Positions 1-5,374 of a DNA stretch of 6,786 bases are shown one piece after another. Numbering within the stretch: the stretch's first letter is position 1; every line of letters begins with the position of its first letter. The position numbers and the translations under genes were made by a program. The stretch covers positions 1 through 6,786 of the forward strand of contig MGQS01000057.1 of assembly GCA_001797905.1 (NCBI GenBank), read 5' to 3'. The notes beneath the pieces were generated by a model that was not told the DNA's origin, searched no databases, and saw only the letters and a program-made list of their open reading frames with translations. The stretch comes from Deltaproteobacteria bacterium RBG_16_54_11. GTDB taxonomy: Bacteria > Desulfobacterota > B13-G15 > RBG-16-54-18.

Positions 1-201
1 ATCGAACGATCCAATGCCGTCAGATTGATGGAAGAGCTGCAGAAAAAATATAAGGATACCTCTATCACTGAATTGAAGACGCCCGAGAACACCTACTATC
101 GAGTCAGGGTGGGAAGATTCATAACACGGGAAGAAGCCTATCAGTTCGCCGCGGGCTTGGCTCAGGAGGGATATACGGCCTTCATTACCAGAACGGAGTA
201 G
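1..201 (+). CDS. SPOR-domain protein, C-terminal fragment
   Basis: An open frame enters from the left edge and gives 66 residues before a TAG at 199-201, so the start lies outside the window. The second half, from about residue 34 (TYYRVRVGRF, then REEAY and GYTAFITRTE), matches the end of a SPOR domain: a beta strand with the V-x-V-G-x-F pattern, a helix containing the 'eeA' motif, and a last strand at the extreme C-terminus. SPOR domains bind peptidoglycan stripped of stem peptides, often at the division septum, and normally end proteins that have an N-terminal membrane anchor or lipoprotein signal. The rest of this protein cannot be seen, so it could be an FtsN/DedD-like factor, an RlpA-like protein or a SPOR-tailed TPR protein. 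The family call is fairly firm; the specific role is unknown. No strong terminator follows it. Confidence 0.75.
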   Translation: MERSNAVRLMEELQKKYKDTSITELKTPENTYYRVRVGRFITREEAYQFAAGLAQEGYTAFITRTE

Positions 202-431
202 GGCCGATTTCCGCACGTGGTGCCGCTCCTGATACTGCTTGGTCTGAGACATGAAGGCTCGAGACGGGTTATGATGTTAGTCTGATATTGACCATCCTAG
301 CTCATATTCAAGATGGAAGATCGCCGTTCTCATCTCGCCCTTCCCGGCCTTGTCATCCAACCTGGTTGCAACAGCAGAGGGTTTGTGATACGCTCTGCTG
401 CGTTCATCAAGACCACTTGAGGGGAAGATTC
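202..431. other. Non-coding stretch with one hairpin
   Basis: No credible gene lies between the SPOR stop and the propeller start. The propeller frame stays open back to a TTG at 288, but those 48 extra codons read as arginine-, proline- and cysteine-rich sequence with no domain and precede a clear signal peptide, so they are treated as untranslated. The strongest structure is a perfect 8-bp inverted repeat, CAGCAGAG at 372-379 and CTCTGCTG at 393-400, with a 13-base loop, 31 bases before the ATG. No T-run follows, so it is more likely a leader hairpin than an intrinsic terminator. TATGAT at 270-275 resembles a -10 box but has no good -35 partner. Confidence 0.5.
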
Positions 432-1529
432 ATGATCAACACCATGGTGAGAGTCGTTCTCGTCCTGACCGTGCTTCTCCCTCTGAGCGCTCAGGGGTTT
501 GAGTTGAAGCACCTCAAGACCTTCGAAGGCGCAGGAGCGCCGAAATCCGTGGAGATCTCCCCCGACGGCAGTTATGCGGCAATCATGAACCTCGAAGGGA
601 TGGATTTCTGGCTCATCAGCACCGTTACCCTCGAGATCATCAAGAAGGCCCAATTTTCCCGAACGCCTGCCCAAGGGTGGGATTACAAGAACCGCGCACC
701 GGTCCAATCCTATGCGCAGAAACCCGTTGAGAGCGCCTTCTCTGAAAACGGGAGACTGTTATGGATCTCGCTCCACAATGCCGAAGGCATAACGGTCTAT
801 GATACCGAGGAGATACTAGCTGTCCCAGACCAGACGCCGTGTGAGAGGTTGCGCATCACCGACTATGTCAATCAAGGGTCCTATGAGCAGCGGGTCATCA
901 AGATCCGGACGGGGAAGACCCCCAAGATCATCAGGATAACACCGGATGGGAGGTATGCGCTCGTTGCCAACTGGCATTCGAGCTCGGTTTCCGTGGTAGA
1001 TACGCAGCAGTATAAAACGATCAAGGATATACGGCTCGGCGGCAAAAGGGGATACATACCGAGGGGGATAGCCATTTCATCGGACTCCCAGAGGGCATAC
1101 GTTGCGAATATGGGGGGTGGGACCATCAGCGTCATCGATCTGACAACGCTGGAGGTCATCGACGACATACCGGCTACGGCAAATCCGCGGCACATCATCC
1201 TGGCCAAGGATCAACGGACCATGTATATATCAGACAATATCCTCGGCAAGATCCTCGCGTTTGATGTGATCGCTAAGAAAACGATGCGGGAGGTCTCCGT
1301 CGGCAAGATGGCCCGCACCATCGCCCTCTCCCCTGACGAAAGGTATCTGTTCGGCGTGTCACACGATGAGGGTAAGCTGGTTGTTGTGGATACCGCGAGC
1401 TTCGAGATCATATATAAAAAGGATTTCCCCTTCCCCATGGGATTGGCCGTTACGCCTGACGGGAAGCAGCTCTGGGTCACGAGCTACAGGATGGGTATAA
1501 TAGAGGTGTACGAGATACTGGAGAACTAG
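432..1529 (+). CDS. Secreted YVTN-family beta-propeller protein
   Basis: The 365-residue product opens with a Sec signal peptide: a short basic n-region, a hydrophobic core at about residues 8-18, and likely cleavage after A20-Q21-G22. The rest is repeated propeller blades of the YVTN/lactonase-like kind. Clear units start near residues 37 (SVEISPDGSYAAI), 166 (IIRITPDGRYALVAN), 212 (GIAISSDSQRAYVAN), 253, 295 (TIALSPDERYLFGVS) and 337 (GLAVTPDGKQLWVTS), each followed by a strand such as SVSVVD or TISVID. Segments at about 72-95 and 130-160 fit the blade pattern poorly and may be loops or degenerate blades. The ATG at 432 is chosen because AGGGG lies at 420-424 with 7-base spacing and the signal peptide follows at once. 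Such proteins act in the periplasm or outside the cell as binding scaffolds; no catalytic residues are evident and the partner is unknown. The mature part has one cysteine (C137) and no CXXCH haem motif. The gene converges on ispG. Confidence 0.85.
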   Translation: MINTMVRVVLVLTVLLPLSAQGFELKHLKTFEGAGAPKSVEISPDGSYAAIMNLEGMDFWLISTVTLEIIKKAQFSRTPAQGWDYKNRAPVQSYAQKPVESAFSENGRLLWISLHNAEGITVYDTEEILAVPDQTPCERLRITDYVNQGSYEQRVIKIRTGKTPKIIRITPDGRYALVANWHSSSVSVVDTQQYKTIKDIRLGGKRGYIPRGIAISSDSQRAYVANMGGGTISVIDLTTLEVIDDIPATANPRHIILAKDQRTMYISDNILGKILAFDVIAKKTMREVSVGKMARTIALSPDERYLFGVSHDEGKLVVVDTASFEIIYKKDFPFPMGLAVTPDGKQLWVTSYRMGIIEVYEILEN

Positions 1530-1580
1530 CCCTGTCAGCTTACCACTTGCCTTCCGTACTTATTCTATACTGATTTATTA

Positions 1581-1701
1581 TCCCCCCTTGTTAAGGGAGA
1601 TTGCGAGGGATTTTCTCAACCCTTAAATTCCCCCCGCCCCCCCTGACCAAAGGGTCACTGGCCAAAGGGCCACCTTCGGCTTCGGTTTTCTAAAGGGGGA
1701 A
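1581..1701. repeat. C-run/G-run bordered interspersed-repeat-like element
   Basis: This intergenic stretch between convergent genes begins with CCCCCTT (1583-1589) and ends with the inverse AAGGGGG (1693-1699). Inside are more purine or pyrimidine blocks: a small stem CCCTT/AAGGG (1585-1589 with 1593-1597), a G-rich block to about 1610, and a long C-rich tract at 1630-1643. The base composition differs sharply from the genes on both sides. Short repeats of this style, with C-run and G-run ends, are familiar to me from intergenic DNA of deltaproteobacterial and related genomes. Whether this copy belongs to a family cannot be tested from one copy. It contains no coding sequence and could fold as an RNA in either direction, possibly serving as a two-way terminator. 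Confidence 0.5.
1644..1673. repeat. Tandem 15-bp repeat, each unit a hairpin
   Basis: Two adjacent 15-base units, TGACCAAAGGGTCAC (1644-1658) and TGGCCAAAGGGCCAC (1659-1673), differ at only two positions. Each forms a 5-bp stem with an AAAG loop: TGACC pairs with GGTCA, and TGGCC with GGCCA. The two differences fall opposite each other in the stem, an A-T pair replaced by G-C, so pairing is kept. Two CTTCGG copies follow directly at 1674-1685. The unit lies within the larger intergenic repeat. Confidence 0.65.
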
Positions 1702-1729
1702 GTACACTATTCTGTGTTCCGCGTGGTAC

Positions 1730-2788
1730 CTAACCGGTCATGCGTTCCACCTCCTCCACCAGCCGCTGCACCCACGCTCCCTCTCTGACCTTTTCGATGA
1801 TCTCACCCTTCTTGAAGAGGAGGCCCACCCCCTTGCCGCCGGCGATCCCGATATCGGCCTCCCTGGCCTCTCCGGGTCCGTTCACCACGCACCCCATGAC
1901 AGCCACGGTGAGGGGGGTCTCGATGTGTTCCAGTCGCCCCTGTATCTCCTCAACGAGGGTGCAGAGGTCCACCTCGCACCTTCCGCAGGTGGGGCAGGAG
2001 ATGATGTCGATCCCCCGCGACCGGATGCCCAGTGCGCGCAGGATACCGTAGGCGGCCCGTACCTCCAGCACCGGGTCGCCAGTCAGGGAGACCCGGATGG
2101 TATCGCCAATCCCCTCGGCCAGGAGGATTCCCAGCCCCACCGCGGATTTGATAACCCCGGAAAAGGGCGGTCCGGCCTCGGTAACCCCCAGATGGAGGGG
2201 GTAGTCAGATTGCCGGGAGAAGAGACGGTAGGCCTCGATGGTCTTGAGGACGTCCGATGCTTTCAGGGAGACCTTGATGGCCCGATGTCCGATATCCTCA
2301 CAGAGCTTGATACAGTCGAGGGCGCTCTCCACCATGGCCTCGGGGGTGGCATGGCCAAATCTCTTCAGGACGCGCTCCTCCAATGACCCGGCATTGATCC
2401 CAATCCTCATCGGCACCTCCCGCTCTTTCGCCTGCTCGATGATCTTCTGTAATCGATCCCGCTGATGGATGGTCCCCGGATTGATCCTCAGGCCCGCCAC
2501 CCCAGCCTCCAGTGCCAGCAGAGCCAGGCGATGATCGAAGTGTACATCGGCGATGAGGGGCAGCGGCGCCAGGCAAACGAGCTCCCGTATGCCCTTGATG
2601 GCCTCCTTATCGGGTACTGCCACCCGGGCGAGCTCACATCCGGCCCGCTTCATCCGCGTGATCTCCCCGAGGGTTGCATCCACGTCGACGGGATTGGTCG
2701 TGGTCATGGACTGGACTACAATAGGCGCCTTGCCGCCGACAAGGACCCTGCCGAGGGAGATCTGCCTGGTCTTTTTTCTGGGGATCAT
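1730..2788 (-). CDS. ispG: 4-hydroxy-3-methylbut-2-en-1-yl diphosphate synthase
   Basis: This is IspG (GcpE), a cytosolic [4Fe-4S] enzyme of the MEP isoprenoid pathway. It reductively opens 2-C-methyl-D-erythritol 2,4-cyclodiphosphate to HMBPP. The 352 residues are close to the usual length of the short bacterial form. The N-terminal TIM-barrel part carries VQSMTTTNPVDVDATL (25-40), LIADVHFD (78-85) and GLRINPGT (99-106). The C-terminal cluster domain has C265 and C268 in SCPTCGR and C300 in MGCVVNGPGE, with E307 as the expected fourth ligand. All cluster ligands are present. The ATG at 2788 is chosen because its product begins like known IspG proteins and no ATG, GTG or TTG offers a better start before residue 28. 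It has no Shine-Dalgarno sequence; CCTCCTTA sits there instead. It is 31 bases downstream of coaD and probably cotranscribed with it. Confidence 0.95.
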   Translation of the reverse strand: MIPRKKTRQISLGRVLVGGKAPIVVQSMTTTNPVDVDATLGEITRMKRAGCELARVAVPDKEAIKGIRELVCLAPLPLIADVHFDHRLALLALEAGVAGLRINPGTIHQRDRLQKIIEQAKEREVPMRIGINAGSLEERVLKRFGHATPEAMVESALDCIKLCEDIGHRAIKVSLKASDVLKTIEAYRLFSRQSDYPLHLGVTEAGPPFSGVIKSAVGLGILLAEGIGDTIRVSLTGDPVLEVRAAYGILRALGIRSRGIDIISCPTCGRCEVDLCTLVEEIQGRLEHIETPLTVAVMGCVVNGPGEAREADIGIAGGKGVGLLFKKGEIIEKVREGAWVQRLVEEVERMTG

Positions 2789-2794
2789 CTCAGG

Positions 2795-2802
2795 TAAGGA
2801 GG
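2795..2802 (-). promoter_or_regulatory. Anti-Shine-Dalgarno sequence before ispG
   Basis: Read on the minus strand this is CCTCCTTA, ending 6 bases before the ispG ATG. It equals the usual 3' tail of 16S rRNA, the complement of a ribosome-binding site. It lies where an AGGAGG would normally be, and no purine-rich site replaces it. Translation of ispG may therefore depend on coupling to coaD, whose stop is 31 bases upstream. It may equally be a chance pyrimidine tract; its role is inference. Confidence 0.4.
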
Positions 2803-2819
2803 AGAGAGGTTAATAATTG

Positions 2820-3317
2820 TTATCCCTTGTGCCTCTGGGAGAATTTTTGTTTGAGCTTTCTGGCCACATGCTCCGGCACCAACCCCGCCACAGGCCCCCC
2901 AAGGCTCGCCACCTCCTTGATGGTCCGGGAACTGATAAAGAAGTAGTCCTTGCCCGTCATCATAAAGAGGGTATCGATGTCATCGCTGAGGCTGCGGTTC
3001 ATGGCTGCCATGTGATACTCGTACTCGAAATCCGAAGTGGCCCGCAGGCCGCGCAATGCCACCGTGGCCTTGACCTTTTGCATGTATTCCATCAGAAGCC
3101 CATGGAAGGTATCGACACTGACAGTGGGGTAGCCCTTCACCTCCTCTTGGATCATCTCTATCTTCTCCTCGGGGGTAAAGAGCGACTGCTTATCATAGTT
3201 ATGGGCTACGGCCACAATGACCTTATCGAAGATCTTGATTGCCCGCTTGATGATATCGAGATGGCCGTAGGTGATGGGATCAAAGGAACCGGGGTAGACT
3301 GCGATCTTCTCCTCCAT
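2820..3317 (-). CDS. coaD: Phosphopantetheine adenylyltransferase
   Basis: CoaD catalyses the fourth step of coenzyme A synthesis in the cytosol, joining ATP and 4'-phosphopantetheine to give dephospho-CoA and pyrophosphate. The 165-residue product covers the whole nucleotidyltransferase fold. It has the N-terminal YPGSFDPITYGH block (8-19) with the T-x-G-H nucleotide-binding motif at 16-19, the RGLRATSDFEYE segment (89-100) that shapes the pantetheine and ATP pocket, and the ISSRTIKE motif (128-135) near the C-terminus. Length is normal for the family. The start is placed at 3317, two codons inside the longest frame, because GGAGG (3324-3328) has a 6-base spacing to this ATG but directly abuts the ATG at 3323. 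A promoter with consensus hexamers lies just upstream, and ispG follows 31 bases downstream, so the pair probably forms one transcript. Confidence 0.95.
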   Translation of the reverse strand: MEEKIAVYPGSFDPITYGHLDIIKRAIKIFDKVIVAVAHNYDKQSLFTPEEKIEMIQEEVKGYPTVSVDTFHGLLMEYMQKVKATVALRGLRATSDFEYEYHMAAMNRSLSDDIDTLFMMTGKDYFFISSRTIKEVASLGGPVAGLVPEHVARKLKQKFSQRHKG

Positions 3318-3323
3318 GCTCAT

Positions 3324-3328
3324 CCTCC
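3324..3328 (-). promoter_or_regulatory. coaD ribosome-binding site
   Basis: GGAGG on the minus strand sits 6 bases before the ATG at 3317 and zero bases before the ATG at 3323. The spacing favours the inner start. Confidence 0.75.
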
Positions 3329-3349
3329 GTCACACAGTATTGACGATGC

Positions 3350-3379
3350 ATTATAGAAGATGTGCTCCCCTGGTGTCAA
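3350..3379 (-). promoter_or_regulatory. Consensus sigma-70 promoter for coaD-ispG
   Basis: On the minus strand, TTGACA (3379-3374) and TATAAT (3355-3350) are separated by 18 bases. Both hexamers match the sigma-70 consensus in all six positions. The predicted transcript start, near 3343, gives a leader of about 26 bases that holds the coaD ribosome-binding site. This implies strong expression of coaD and ispG independent of the upstream cca gene. It is assigned from sequence only. Confidence 0.8.
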
Positions 3380-3399
3380 ATACCCTCTGTCTTTGACGC
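3373..3399. promoter_or_regulatory. Operator-like inverted repeat over the coaD -35 box
   Basis: On the plus strand, GTGTCAAA (3373-3380) and TTTGACGC (3392-3399) form an inverted repeat with 7 of 8 positions complementary and an 11-base spacer; the odd pair would be G-U in RNA. One arm covers the -35 hexamer of the coaD promoter, which would suit a dimeric repressor. Alternatively it is a weak hairpin at the end of the cca transcript, ten bases past its stop, though no T-run follows. Confidence 0.4.
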
Positions 3400-3408
3400 A
3401 CGCACTAT

Positions 3409-4839
3409 TTAAGACGGATATTGCTCCCGGACGAATCTCAGGGCCTCCTCCGTATCCCTCAACTCCCCTGCGATCTGTCTCTCCCGCACCTCGTTGAGGA
3501 TCTCACCCATGCGGGGGCCTGGAGCATGACCCAATGCCAGCAGATCCCTCCCCTTCAGTAACGGTTCGGGGGCGATGAGGTCCTCCTTTTCGTATAGATC
3601 CCATATCCGTCGGCAGAGGCCCATAAATCGTCCCTGCTCGCCACGCTCGACGTTCCCCTTGGACCCTGTCTCGGCCAGACCCAACAGGAGCAGCAACCGG
3701 ATCTCCTCGCCCATAGTATGGATGAGCCTTCGCAAGGCCTTATCCAGAGGCTCCCCTGCCGCGAGGGTAAGGATGCGCATGTGGTTCTCCACGACGAGGA
3801 CGACCCCCTCCCTCACCCTGTTGGTGAACTTCAGACGCCGCATGATCCCCTGGGCCAGGCAAGAGGACCGCTCGGGGTGGCCATAGAAGTGAACCTCCCC
3901 TTGTTCGTCGATGCTCTGGGTGGCGGGTTTGCCGAGGTCGTGGAACAGGGCGGCGTACCCCAGGATGAGGCTATCCTCTTCAGTGGGTCGGAAGGAGAAA
4001 GGGTTTCCCTCCCTCCCCAATCTATCAACCTCTCGTACGACCTCGATGGTATGGGAAAGGACATCGGTGAGATGATGGCGTCCCTGGGGAAGCGCCTCTA
4101 GGGGGGTTAGTTCAGGGAATATGCAGGAGAGAAGCCCGAGCCCGTGCATCAACCATAGACCCTGGGCAGGAAGCGGGGAGAGGATGATCCCATCGAGCTC
4201 AGCCCTGATCCGCTCCGGCGCCACTTCAGGGAGCAACTCCCTGCGGCGCGCGATCTCTTCTTTCAATGGCTCAATCAGATCGAAGCCGGGCAGGGTACAG
4301 CGGTAGCGTATGGCCCTGAGCATACGCAGGGGGTCCGCCTGCAGGGCCTGGGGGGAGACCAGCCCGATCCTGCCTTCTTTTATATCATTTACGGCCTTGG
4401 GGTCGGCATAAAACCTGCCTTCGGCAAAGGCGTAGGCGATGGCGTTGATGGTAAAATCCCTCTGGACGAGATCTCGTACTATATCATCACCCTTCATGAC
4501 GGCGAAGTCGATGGTCTTCTCATCTTTAACCAGCCGATATACTTGCTCCTGCCTCCCCTTGCCCATGGGGAAGAGGCTGGCCTCCAAGAGATTTCCCAGT
4601 TGATCGAGAAAGGGCATCCCCGCCTTTTTCAAGACGAAATCGTAATCCTTGACCTTCCTCTTCAGGAGGATGTCGCGGATCGCCCCACCCACCAGGTAGA
4701 GGGGCACCTTTTGTTGGCTGGCGCTTTCTGCAATCTGCTCGATGATGGGATCGGCCAAGATACGCTGCCTTACCTCGCTGAGATCCTCCTGGAGTACCTC
4801 AGCGATTTTCTTTTTCCCCCCGATATCCTCTGCTGGCAC
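3409..4839 (-). CDS. cca: Class II tRNA nucleotidyltransferase with HD domain
   Basis: The enzyme builds or repairs the 3' CCA end of tRNA from CTP and ATP. From the chosen GTG the product has 476 residues. The head domain shows LVGGAIRD (49-56) with the metal-binding D65 and D67 in KDYDFV, then RDFTINA (127-133), DPLRMLRAIRY (169-179) and ERIRAEL (209-215), in the class II order. An HD domain follows, with H263, the H300-D301 pair in LFHDLGKP, H321 in GHPERSS and H353 in ENHM; in relatives it has phosphohydrolase activity. The tail has GRDLLALG (430-437). The long basic tail typical of PcnB poly(A) polymerases is not evident, so a tRNA role is favoured, but an A-adding-only enzyme cannot be excluded. 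The frame extends to a TTG at 4890, but that lacks a ribosome-binding site and overlaps a putative -35 box. The GTG at 4839 has GGAGG six bases upstream. coaD lies 91 bases downstream. Confidence 0.88.
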   Translation of the reverse strand: MPAEDIGGKKKIAEVLQEDLSEVRQRILADPIIEQIAESASQQKVPLYLVGGAIRDILLKRKVKDYDFVLKKAGMPFLDQLGNLLEASLFPMGKGRQEQVYRLVKDEKTIDFAVMKGDDIVRDLVQRDFTINAIAYAFAEGRFYADPKAVNDIKEGRIGLVSPQALQADPLRMLRAIRYRCTLPGFDLIEPLKEEIARRRELLPEVAPERIRAELDGIILSPLPAQGLWLMHGLGLLSCIFPELTPLEALPQGRHHLTDVLSHTIEVVREVDRLGREGNPFSFRPTEEDSLILGYAALFHDLGKPATQSIDEQGEVHFYGHPERSSCLAQGIMRRLKFTNRVREGVVLVVENHMRILTLAAGEPLDKALRRLIHTMGEEIRLLLLLGLAETGSKGNVERGEQGRFMGLCRRIWDLYEKEDLIAPEPLLKGRDLLALGHAPGPRMGEILNEVRERQIAGELRDTEEALRFVREQYPS

Positions 4840-4845
4840 CTCTCT

Positions 4846-4850
4846 CCTCC
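4846..4850 (-). promoter_or_regulatory. cca ribosome-binding site
   Basis: GGAGG on the minus strand, within GGGGAGG, lies 6 bases before the GTG at 4839. No comparable site precedes the TTG at 4890, so this site decides the start. Confidence 0.65.
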
Positions 4851-4861
4851 CCGCTGACCAG

Positions 4862-4890
4862 AGCGTATCGGTTTCTATCCAGACAGTCAA
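4862..4890 (-). promoter_or_regulatory. Possible cca promoter
   Basis: On the minus strand TTGACT (4890-4885), five of six consensus bases, is followed after 17 bases by TACGCT (4867-4862), which keeps only the outer TA and T. A transcript from here would start near 4855, leaving a very short leader before the GTG at 4839. The weak -10 makes this tentative. If real, it shows that the upstream TTG is promoter rather than start codon. Confidence 0.35.
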
Positions 4891-4926
4891 GAGCTTGCTC
4901 TGCTGAGAGTTGCCGTTAAACTTTTT

Positions 4927-4936
4927 AAGAGCTCTT
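4927..4936. promoter_or_regulatory. Palindrome in AT-rich tract between divergent genes
   Basis: AAGAGCTCTT is a perfect 10-bp palindrome with T-rich and A-rich flanks (about 4922-4940). It ends 8 bases before the -35 box of the plus-strand promoter, where an UP element or activator site would lie, and 36 bases upstream of the possible cca -35 box. It could be an operator shared by both directions. The role is inference. Confidence 0.35.
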
Positions 4937-4944
4937 TAAATGCC

Positions 4945-4974
4945 TTTACACCGCTCCCGCAAACGCCCTATAAT
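4945..4974 (+). promoter_or_regulatory. Sigma-70 promoter for the DUF3467 gene
   Basis: TTTACA (4945-4950), five of six consensus bases, and a perfect TATAAT (4969-4974) are 18 bases apart. Transcription should start near 4981, giving a leader of about 45 bases. It probably also serves the GNAT gene, since no promoter of similar quality is seen between the two. Confidence 0.75.
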
Positions 4975-5013
4975 GGACGCGCTGCTCAATCAAAGAACGT
5001 CTAGATAATGGCG

Positions 5014-5019
5014 AGGAGG
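5014..5019 (+). promoter_or_regulatory. DUF3467 gene ribosome-binding site
   Basis: AGGAGG lies 6 bases before the ATG at 5026. An in-frame ATG at 5008 is upstream of this site and so would not use it. Confidence 0.8.
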
Positions 5020-5025
5020 TCAGCA

Positions 5026-5310
5026 ATGCCTGAGGGGAAGAAACCACAAGAGGTGGGGATCAAGATTACCGATGAGATTTTAAGAGGCGTGTACGCAAAC
5101 AATATGGTTGTGGCGCATACCAAGGAGGAATTCTTCGTCGACTTTATAAATGTCATCCCGCCGCAGGGGATCGTCACGGCTCGGGTCATCATAAGTCCTG
5201 GGCACATGAAAAGGATCATCAAGGCGCTGAGTGACAATGTAAGTAAATACGAGGCAAAGTTCGGAGAGATTGCCGAGGCGCCAGAACCGACGCATATTGC
5301 CTCGGCATAG
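5026..5310 (+). CDS. DUF3467 family protein
   Basis: The 94-residue product matches the small DUF3467 family in length and pattern. It has GVYANNMVVAHTKEEFFVDF (21-40), where the 'Y-A-N' and 'eF-x-x-DF' positions are characteristic, then ARVIISPGHMKRIIKALSDN (52-71) and a short helix ending KFGEI (78-82). The fold suggests a small cytosolic alpha/beta protein with no signal peptide or membrane segment. The family's biochemical function is not established, and nothing here reveals it. The start is fixed by AGGAGG at 5014-5019. The gene has a strong promoter of its own and reads divergently from cca; the GNAT gene begins 64 bases after its stop. A GC-rich inverted repeat overlaps the last codons. 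Confidence 0.85.
   Translation: MPEGKKPQEVGIKITDEILRGVYANNMVVAHTKEEFFVDFINVIPPQGIVTARVIISPGHMKRIIKALSDNVSKYEAKFGEIAEAPEPTHIASA
5271..5307 (+). terminator. Hairpin at the 3' end of the DUF3467 gene
   Basis: TGCCGAGGC (5271-5279) and GCCTCGGCA (5299-5307) form a perfect 9-bp, GC-rich stem around a 19-base loop, inside the last coding codons. A run of five T (5318-5322) follows only after ten further bases, so it is at best a weak or partial terminator. It could instead stabilise the 3' end of the message or reduce readthrough into the GNAT gene. Confidence 0.35.
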
Positions 5311-5374
5311 GGAATAGTTTTTGAAAAACGGATATGCAAAAAAGGGAGTCAACGGGGGACAGAGGCGAAGCCGG

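Noticed and set aside
239..293. Promoter using TATGAT (270-275) or TTGACC (288-293)
   Set aside because: Neither hexamer has a partner of acceptable match at 16-19 bases.
288..431. N-terminal 48-residue extension of the propeller frame
   Set aside because: It starts with TTG, has no ribosome-binding site, reads as low-information sequence and would bury the signal peptide.
330..707. 125-codon minus-strand frame over the propeller start
   Set aside because: It overlaps the real signal-peptide region antisense and has no recognisable product.
1674..1691. Intrinsic terminator from the CTTCGG copies and following T-run
   Set aside because: The two CTTCGG copies are direct, not inverted, so they do not form a stable stem next to the TTTT.
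1583..1699. CRISPR array or transposase-bearing insertion sequence
   Set aside because: There are no regularly spaced repeats with unique spacers, and no coding capacity; only a short structured repeat.
1925..2386. 153-codon plus-strand frame inside ispG
   Set aside because: It is a shadow of the well-supported ispG frame in GC-rich DNA, with no domain or ribosome-binding site.
2817..3356. 179-codon plus-strand frame opposite coaD, preceded by TAAGGAGG
   Set aside because: It lies fully antisense to an unmistakable coaD, starts with TTG 14 bases from the site, and shows no protein family. The AGGAGG is just the complement of the pyrimidine tract before ispG.
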